From assembly GCF_001654845.1 (NCBI RefSeq), contig NZ_LXES01000026.1, positions 1-64,000 of the forward strand: DNA of 64,000 nucleotides. The letters are read 5' to 3'. The notes beneath the pieces were generated by a model that was not told where the DNA came from, did no database searches, and saw nothing but the letters and a program-made list of their open reading frames with translations. The translations under genes were made by a program, and so were the position numbers. The stretch is from Enterobacter soli ATCC BAA-2102. GTDB lineage: Bacteria; Pseudomonadota; Gammaproteobacteria; Enterobacterales; Enterobacteriaceae. Within the stretch, counting starts at the first letter, position 1; each line of letters opens with the position of its first letter. Positions 57,628-64,000 of the stretch are shown here, piece after piece.

Positions 57628-58065
57628 TTAATTACTGTTGAAGCGGAAGACGTCTTCGCAGGCTTGCTTAAGCGCGCTATCGTTCGCGATGTTGCATGTC
57701 CGTGCCCAACTGGTCATGCCGTTGCTGTTGTCCCAAACCGGGATCATGCTGACGTCAAGACCGTTCAGGCTCTCCTGTCCTGTAAGGGTAATCGTGCCTT
57801 TTGTCACGCTCATGGCGGAAACATAGCGAGAGGTAACAGGCGAGGGGATACCATTACTTCCCCCATCGCAGCTGTCTACGCCGCCGTGCTCCAGGGCACA
57901 AAGCTCAACGGCGGTACGGTACGGGACAAAGGTTTGCAGCATATCAGTGAGTGCGGCTTTTCGAAGGTAGTTCTGGTAAGCGGGTACGCCGATCGCACTT
58001 AAGATGGCAATAATGCCGATGACCACCATTAACTCAATCAGCGTGAAGCCTTGTTGTCTGTTCAT
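57628..58065 (-). CDS. ppdD: Type IV prepilin PpdD
   Basis: PpdD is the major pilin of the enteric type IV pilus-like system. Its 145 residues begin MNRQQGFTLIELMVVIGIIA, with the prepilin peptidase cut expected after G6, giving an N-methylated phenylalanine. Glu at mature position 5 is present. The C-terminal domain has two cysteine pairs. In K-12 this pilin assembles poorly; whether it is expressed here cannot be told. Confidence 0.96.
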   Translation of the reverse strand: MNRQQGFTLIELMVVIGIIAILSAIGVPAYQNYLRKAALTDMLQTFVPYRTAVELCALEHGGVDSCDGGSNGIPSPVTSRYVSAMSVTKGTITLTGQESLNGLDVSMIPVWDNSNGMTSWARTCNIANDSALKQACEDVFRFNSN

Positions 58066-58206
58066 ATCTGCTCCTTAGAAAAAGTGGCGCTACTGTGGCA
58101 GCGTGGAGGAGCACAGACGAGTGGCAAAAAAAGAAGTGTGAAGGCGCTTTCAGCGAATTAATGCGGGGTTGCAGCGCGGGACAACAGAGTTGCGAGCGGC
58201 TTCGTA

Positions 58207-58234
58207 TTTCCCCTCTCCGGGCGGAGAGGGGAAA
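58207..58234. repeat. REP-like hairpin CCCTCTCC (second copy)
   Basis: A 13-bp perfect inverted repeat (58207-58219 with 58222-58234) lies 7 bp downstream of the nadC stop. Its core CCCTCTCC/GGAGAGGG is shared with the hairpin at 12359-12379. It may act as a transcript end for nadC, although no T-run follows. Confidence 0.55.
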
Positions 58235-58241
58235 GTCGGTA

Positions 58242-59782
<1,541 letters not shown>

Positions 59783-59786
<4 letters not shown>

Positions 59787-60637
59787 CGCTGTTTACCATG
59801 CTGCTGGTTATCGTTGCGGAACGTCTGTTCAAGCTCGGTGAACACTGGCACCTGGATCACCGGCTGGAAGTCCTCTTCCGCCGTATCAAACACTTTTCCC
59901 TGCTCCGCACGCTGCTGATGACCGCTGGCGTGATGCTGATTACTTTCCTGCTGCTGCGCTCGCTGCACGGCCTCTTTTTCAATGTGCCGTTGCTGGTGGT
60001 GTGGATCCTGCTCGGTGTTTTGTGCATCGGCGCGGGTAAAGTCAGGATGCATTATCACGCCTATCTGAAGGCGGCATCCCGGGATGATGCCCATGCGCGA
60101 AGTGCAATGGCGAGCGAGCTCACCATGATCCACGGCGTTCCGCCTGATTGCGACGAGCGTGATTTTCTTCGCGAGCTGCAAAATGCCCTGCTGTGGATTA
60201 ACTTCCGCTTTTATCTGGCGCCGCTGTTCTGGTTTGTAGTGGGCGGCCCGTGGGGGCCAGTCTTGCTGATGGGCTATGCATTTTTACGCGCCTGGCAGAC
60301 CTGGCTTGCCCGATACCTCACCCCACATGAGCGTCTGCAATCCGGGATTGATGCTATTTTGCATGTGCTTGACTGGATCCCGGTGCGGTTCGTGGGTGTG
60401 GTGTATGCGTTGATTGGCCACGGCGAAAAAGCGCTGCCAGCGTGGTTTGCCTCTCTGGCTGACCGCCACACTGCGCAGTATCAGGTGTTAACGCGTCTGG
60501 CGCAGTTCTCACTGGCGCGCGAGCCGCACACCGACAAGATAGAGACGCCAAAAGCGGCTGTGTCGATGGCGAAGAAAACATCCTTTGTGGTGGTGGTGGT
60601 CGTAGCGCTGCTGACCATTTACGGCACGCTGGTGTAG
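59783..60637 (+). CDS. ampE: Inner-membrane protein AmpE
   Basis: AmpE is a 284-residue inner-membrane protein encoded with ampD. It has about four hydrophobic segments (near residues 1-15, 45-85, 140-170 and 265-284). Its function is unclear; it has been proposed as a sensor in beta-lactamase regulation. It overlaps ampD by 4 bp. In K-12 aroP follows directly, whereas here two extra genes intervene. Confidence 0.95.
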
Positions 60638-60658
60638 CCCAGCGCGCCGTCACTTCGG

Positions 60659-61609
60659 TTAAAGCGTATCAGCAGGCGGGATGCCAAAATCAGGCATCCC
60701 GTTTTTGTCCCAGCGGACAAGCTTCAGGCGGGTATGGCGATTGGGATCGTAAAGTGGATCGCCTTCAATTTCGGTGTAGTTACGTGCGTGATACACCAGC
60801 ACATCTTCCCCATCCGGCGTTTGCGTAAAGCTGTTATGCCCCGGCCCATACTGGCGATTCTCATAGCTGGTGGTGAATACCGGGCGTGGCGATTTATGCC
60901 AGTTTGCCGGGTTTTGCGGATCGGCGTTCATATCGATCCACAATATCCCCATGCAGTAGTTCTCGTCGGTTGCGCTGGCGGAATAGCTGATAAACAGCCG
61001 GTCATTGTGCACCAGTACCGCCGGGCCTTCGTTGACCCAAAATCCGCGACACTCCCAGTCATATTCCGGTTTGCTGAGCATTACCGGCTCGCCTTTGAGC
61101 GTCCAGGGGTTCTCCATTTCACACAGATAAAGGTTGGAGTTACCTGAGATATCCGGGGCTTTTTGCGCCCACAGATACCAGCGTTTCCCCTGATGCACAA
61201 ACGTGGTGGCATCCAGCGCAAAGGTGTCGAACTGGCTTTTAATCTGCCCCTTTTCTTGCCATTTCCCGGTGAGCGGATCCGGGTCTGCACACTCCAGGGC
61301 GAACATGCGATGCTGGAACATCCCGAGCTTATCGAGCGCCTGGGTATGGGTAGCGGCAAAATAGATGTACCACTTGCCATCAATGTGATGCAGCTCTGGT
61401 GCCCAGATTAGCTCGCTCATAGGGCCGGTGTCGGGTTTACGCCAGACAACCACCTCATCGGCACTGCGCAACCCTTCCAGCGAGTCTGCGCGGCGGATTG
61501 CCAGCCTGTCGTACTCTGGCACCGAGGCAATAAAATAGTATTGCCCCTCATGATGCAAAATATAGGGATCGGCTCGTTGTTCGATAAACGGGTTGGGCCA
61601 GGTTTGCAT
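60659..61609 (-). CDS. Cytoplasmic GH43-family glycosidase, likely arabinofuranosidase
   Basis: A 316-residue glycoside hydrolase of family 43 (five-bladed beta-propeller). Candidate catalytic residues are D14 in RADPY (base), D133 in FALDATTF (pKa modulator) and E194 in NEGPAVL (acid); IWAPELHHIDGKWYIYF is a typical blade. There is no signal peptide, so it should act on imported oligosaccharides. GH43 enzymes cleave alpha-L-arabinofuranosides or beta-xylosides; the AraC-like site upstream of the operon favours arabinosides. It starts 18 bp after the transporter gene, with AAGGA before the ATG. It is absent from this position in K-12. Confidence 0.85.
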   Translation of the reverse strand: MQTWPNPFIEQRADPYILHHEGQYYFIASVPEYDRLAIRRADSLEGLRSADEVVVWRKPDTGPMSELIWAPELHHIDGKWYIYFAATHTQALDKLGMFQHRMFALECADPDPLTGKWQEKGQIKSQFDTFALDATTFVHQGKRWYLWAQKAPDISGNSNLYLCEMENPWTLKGEPVMLSKPEYDWECRGFWVNEGPAVLVHNDRLFISYSASATDENYCMGILWIDMNADPQNPANWHKSPRPVFTTSYENRQYGPGHNSFTQTPDGEDVLVYHARNYTEIEGDPLYDPNRHTRLKLVRWDKNGMPDFGIPPADTL

Positions 61610-61627
61610 TCGGCTTTCCTTATTTCG

Positions 61628-63025
61628 TCATTTCGTCTCAGCGGCTTTGAGTTCCTGATAATCGTTCAGCTCGCGATAGTTGTTGCGGCGTTTTTCCAGA
61701 TCCTCCTGGATCTGCTTCATGGTTTCACGGTCAACTTTCAGCAGACGCACTACACCGGCGGTAATCAGATACCCGACGCCCGGAATCACCGTGAACAGCA
61801 GCACAATACCGTTGATGGCGTCTGCGCTTTGCGCTTTTGCCCCGGCGTTATAACCGTACCAGGAGAGCAGGAAGCCCACCATTGCACCGGCAATCGCCAG
61901 CCCCAGCTTGAGGAAGAAGATATTGCCAGAGAAACTGATCCCGGTGATGCGTTTACCGGTTTTCCACTCGCCGTAATCGTCCACATCGGCCATCAGTGAC
62001 CAGTGCAGCGGGGAAGGGATCTGGTGCAGGATATTCAGCAGGAAGTAGAGCACCACGATGGTGGTTGTTGCTTTCGGGTCGAAGAAGTAAAACGCGCAGG
62101 AGAAAATCGCCAGCACGATATTGGTCCAGAAGAAGACTTTCAGCTTACACCAGCGGTCGGTTAATACTTTCGCCAGCATACTGCCGAACATCATGCCGAC
62201 CACGCCCAGGCTGATAAACAGGGTGGCGAAGTGGGTGCTTTGACCCATCACCCAGGTCACGTAATACATGGTGGCGGCCATGCGGATAAAGCCCGGGCAG
62301 ACGTTGCAAAGCGTGAGCAGCAGAATGCGCACCCACTGGTCGTTCTTCCACACGTCTTTAAGATCGTTCTTCAGCTCGTCATTGGTCTGTACTGCCGGGC
62401 GGATGCGCTCGCGCACGGTTGAGAAGCTGAACAGGAACATGCAGGTGCCAATCAGCGCCAGCACGGTCATCGCCATCTGGTAGCCTTTAGCTTTGTTATC
62501 CCCTCCGAACCAGTCGGCCATCGGCAACAAGGTGAGAGACAGCAGTAGCGTCGCGATACCCACCATGACGAAGCGATAAGACTGACAGGCAACGCGTTCT
62601 TTAGGATCGTTAGTAATCACGCCACCCAGCGAGCAGTAAGGAATATTGATGGCGGTGTAGGTCAGCGACAGCAGGAAATAAGTGACAAATGCATAGATAA
62701 CTTTGCTGTTATAGCTCCAGTCTGGCGTGGTGAACATCAGGATACTGAACAGCGCATAGGGGAAGGCTATCCACAACAGCCATGGACGAAACCGACCATA
62801 TTTACTGCGGGTACGGTCAGCGATAGCCCCCATAATAGGGTCTGTTACGGCATCAATAACGCGAACAGACAGCAGCAATACGCCGACCAGCGCAGGCGCC
62901 AGACCAAAAATATCCGTATAAAAATAGTTAACAAACAACATGATGGCGCCGAAGATGATATTACATCCCGCGTCTCCCATCCCATAGCCGATCTTTTCTT
63001 TTACTGACAGTTTGTTGTTATCCAT
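61628..63025 (-). CDS. GPH-family pentoside/oligosaccharide:cation symporter
   Basis: A 465-residue inner-membrane transporter of the glycoside-pentoside-hexuronide (melibiose permease) family, similar to E. coli XynT/YagG and YicJ. It has about twelve transmembrane segments. The family motif ADRTRSKYGRFRPWLLW follows the second helix pair, and DVDDYGEWKTGKR lies later. The start MDNNKLSVKEKIGYGMGDAG has GGAGAG upstream; 45 additional in-frame codons cover the promoter region and are rejected. It is the first gene of an operon with the GH43 enzyme. The exact sugar is not known from sequence. Confidence 0.88.
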   Translation of the reverse strand: MDNNKLSVKEKIGYGMGDAGCNIIFGAIMLFVNYFYTDIFGLAPALVGVLLLSVRVIDAVTDPIMGAIADRTRSKYGRFRPWLLWIAFPYALFSILMFTTPDWSYNSKVIYAFVTYFLLSLTYTAINIPYCSLGGVITNDPKERVACQSYRFVMVGIATLLLSLTLLPMADWFGGDNKAKGYQMAMTVLALIGTCMFLFSFSTVRERIRPAVQTNDELKNDLKDVWKNDQWVRILLLTLCNVCPGFIRMAATMYYVTWVMGQSTHFATLFISLGVVGMMFGSMLAKVLTDRWCKLKVFFWTNIVLAIFSCAFYFFDPKATTTIVVLYFLLNILHQIPSPLHWSLMADVDDYGEWKTGKRITGISFSGNIFFLKLGLAIAGAMVGFLLSWYGYNAGAKAQSADAINGIVLLFTVIPGVGYLITAGVVRLLKVDRETMKQIQEDLEKRRNNYRELNDYQELKAAETK

Positions 63026-63056
63026 TGACTGCTCTCCGGGTTTCGGTATGGAGAGA

Positions 63057-63062
63057 ATTATT
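63057..63062 (-). promoter_or_regulatory. -10 element of transporter-GH43 operon (candidate)
   Basis: AATAAT on the minus strand starts 43 bp downstream of the AraC-like site, against 42 bp for the araBAD -10 from araI1. The -35 is poor, as expected for an activator-dependent promoter. A second -10-like TATACT (63089-63094) lies closer to the AraC-like site and is an alternative. Confidence 0.4.
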
Positions 63063-63104
63063 TGCTGGCAAAGGAATTTTTGCGTTGCAGTATAAGGTCG
63101 GTGA

Positions 63105-63121
63105 TATGGATAAAATTGCTG
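63105..63121 (-). promoter_or_regulatory. AraC-like binding site upstream of GPH transporter
   Basis: The minus strand reads CAGCAATTTTATCCATA. It matches araI1 of this window (CAGCAATTTAGTCCATA) at 15 of 17 positions and E. coli araI1 at 15 of 17, including the conserved AGC and TCCATA boxes. It lies 80 bp upstream of the transporter start. A second half-site was not recognised. Confidence 0.6.
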
Positions 63122-63133
63122 TAGGCGGGAATT

Positions 63134-63149
63134 TGTGAGGAAGGTAACA
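63134..63149. promoter_or_regulatory. CRP-like site upstream of GPH transporter
   Basis: TGTGA-N6-TAACA matches the CRP core at 9 of 10 positions. It is separated from the AraC-like site by 12 bp, against 13 bp between the CRP site and araI1 at araBAD. Confidence 0.55.
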
Positions 63150-63150
63150 A

Positions 63151-63182
63151 CACTCTGCACACCTGAAAAGGCGTGCAGAGTG
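63151..63182 (-). terminator. aroP 3' hairpin
   Basis: A 10-bp perfect outer stem (63151-63160 with 63173-63182) and an inner CCT/AGG pair with a GAAA-type loop lie 11 bp after the aroP stop. The minus-strand sequence after it starts TTGTTA, only modestly T-rich. Confidence 0.55.
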
Positions 63183-63192
63183 GAAGAGCAGA

Positions 63193-64000
63193 TTAGTGTG
63201 CTTTCACCGCGTTGGCATTTTTCTGTTTAACCAGATAGCCCACGCCGAGGATCGCAATCCACACCGGGATCAGGTACACAGAAATCGCCATGCCCGGGGT
63301 GATTAACATGATAACCAGTACCGCCGCCATGAACAGCAGGCACACCCAGTTACCCAGTGGGTAAAGCAGGGCCGGGAAGCGAGTCGCTACACCTTGCTGC
63401 TGCTTGGCGCGGCGGAACTTGATGTGCGCCAGGCTGATCATTGCCCAGTTGATAACCAGCGCCGACACCACCAGTGCCATCAGCAGGCCGAAGGCAGATT
63501 CCGGGGCCAGGTAGTTGATCAGTACGCACAGCGCGGTAACCACTGCCGAAACGATAATGGTGTTAACCGGCACGCCGCGCTTGTCGACGTTGAGCAGTGC
63601 TTTCGGGGCGTTACCCTGCTGAGCCAGACCAAACAGCATACGGCTGTTGCAGTATACACAGCTGTTGTAAACGGACAGTGCAGCGGTCAGTACCACGATA
63701 TTCAGGGCGTTTGCCACGAAGGTATCGCCCAGCTCGTGGAAGATCAGTACAAACGGGCTGGTATCTGCGGTAACACGCGTCCACGGCAGCAGGGAGAGCA
63801 GCACGGCCAGTGAACCCACATAGAAGATCAGAATACGGTAGATAACCTGGTTAGTGGCTTTCGGGATGCTCTGCTCCGGGTTGTCGGCTTCAGCGGCAGT
63901 GATACCCACCAGCTCCAGCCCCCCAAAGGAGAACATGATGATAGCCATCATCATGACCAGGCCACTCATACCGTGTGGCAGGAATCCGCCCTGTTCCCAC
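63193..64000 (-). CDS. aroP: Aromatic amino acid permease AroP (5' end outside window)
   Basis: AroP is the general inner-membrane proton symporter for phenylalanine, tyrosine and tryptophan. The open frame continues through the window edge as WEQGGFLPHGMSGLV, so the N-terminal part lies outside; about 268 of some 457 residues are seen. The APC-family features FSFGGLELVGITAAEADNP and VYNSCVYCNSRMLFGLA match K-12 AroP closely. The C-terminus ANAVKAH ends as in E. coli. The ATG at 63969 is internal, not the start. Confidence 0.95.
   Translation of the reverse strand, partial: WEQGGFLPHGMSGLVMMMAIIMFSFGGLELVGITAAEADNPEQSIPKATNQVIYRILIFYVGSLAVLLSLLPWTRVTADTSPFVLIFHELGDTFVANALNIVVLTAALSVYNSCVYCNSRMLFGLAQQGNAPKALLNVDKRGVPVNTIIVSAVVTALCVLINYLAPESAFGLLMALVVSALVINWAMISLAHIKFRRAKQQQGVATRFPALLYPLGNWVCLLFMAAVLVIMLITPGMAISVYLIPVWIAILGVGYLVKQKNANAVKAH

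Overview
The window is a chromosomal segment of an enteric gammaproteobacterium (Enterobacteriaceae). Gene order and protein sequences follow the 1-2.7 minute region of Escherichia coli K-12 almost gene for gene. A 187-residue AmpD, the 281-residue AraC and a sugar operon between ampE and aroP point to the Enterobacter/Lelliottia/Leclercia group rather than E. coli; this placement is from recall, not from a search. No rRNA, tRNA, CRISPR array, insertion sequence or prophage was seen.

Layout. 164-6227 (minus): rluA, rapA and SOS-controlled polB. 6302-11454: araBAD (minus) and divergent araC (plus), with the araI/araO/CRP control region conserved. 11583-15781: yabI (plus), then thiBPQ (minus) under a TPP riboswitch. 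15817-19012: the sugar-phosphate stress module sgrR, sgrS/sgrT, setA. 19048-19441: a hok/sok-type toxin-antitoxin locus, absent at this position in K-12. 19476-24335 (minus): leuLABCD with its attenuator. 24945-28502: leuO, ilvI, ilvH. 28682-29686: cra. 30206-47122: the dcw cluster from mraZ to ftsZ, about 17 kb of mostly overlapping peptidoglycan and division genes, followed by lpxC, secM, secA and mutT. 52174-53741 (minus): yacG, zapD, coaE. 53970: guaC. 55047-58065 (minus): pilus-like hofC, hofB, ppdD. 58242-60637: nadC, ampD, ampE. 60659-63025 (minus): a GPH-family sugar transporter and a cytoplasmic GH43 glycosidase. 63193-64000 (minus): aroP, cut by the window end.

Two accessory elements stand out. 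First, the transporter-GH43 operon has upstream a 17-bp sequence that matches araI1 of the araBAD promoter in this same window at 15 of 17 positions. A CRP-like site lies 12 bp beyond it, against 13 bp at araBAD. This suggests the operon belongs to the AraC regulon and feeds L-arabinose cut from imported arabinosides into AraBAD. Second, the hok/sok locus retains a promoter, a tac-stem hairpin, a 5'-3' fold-back pairing and an antisense promoter with terminator-like hairpin, so it may be a working type I toxin system.

The rest is conserved housekeeping DNA. Several starts were moved from the longest open frame to the family start (thiQ, thiB GTG, setA, araC, mraZ, secM GTG, hofC, nadC, ampD, the GPH transporter). 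Three small genes were read directly from the sequence: sgrT, the leuL leader peptide and the hok-like toxin.
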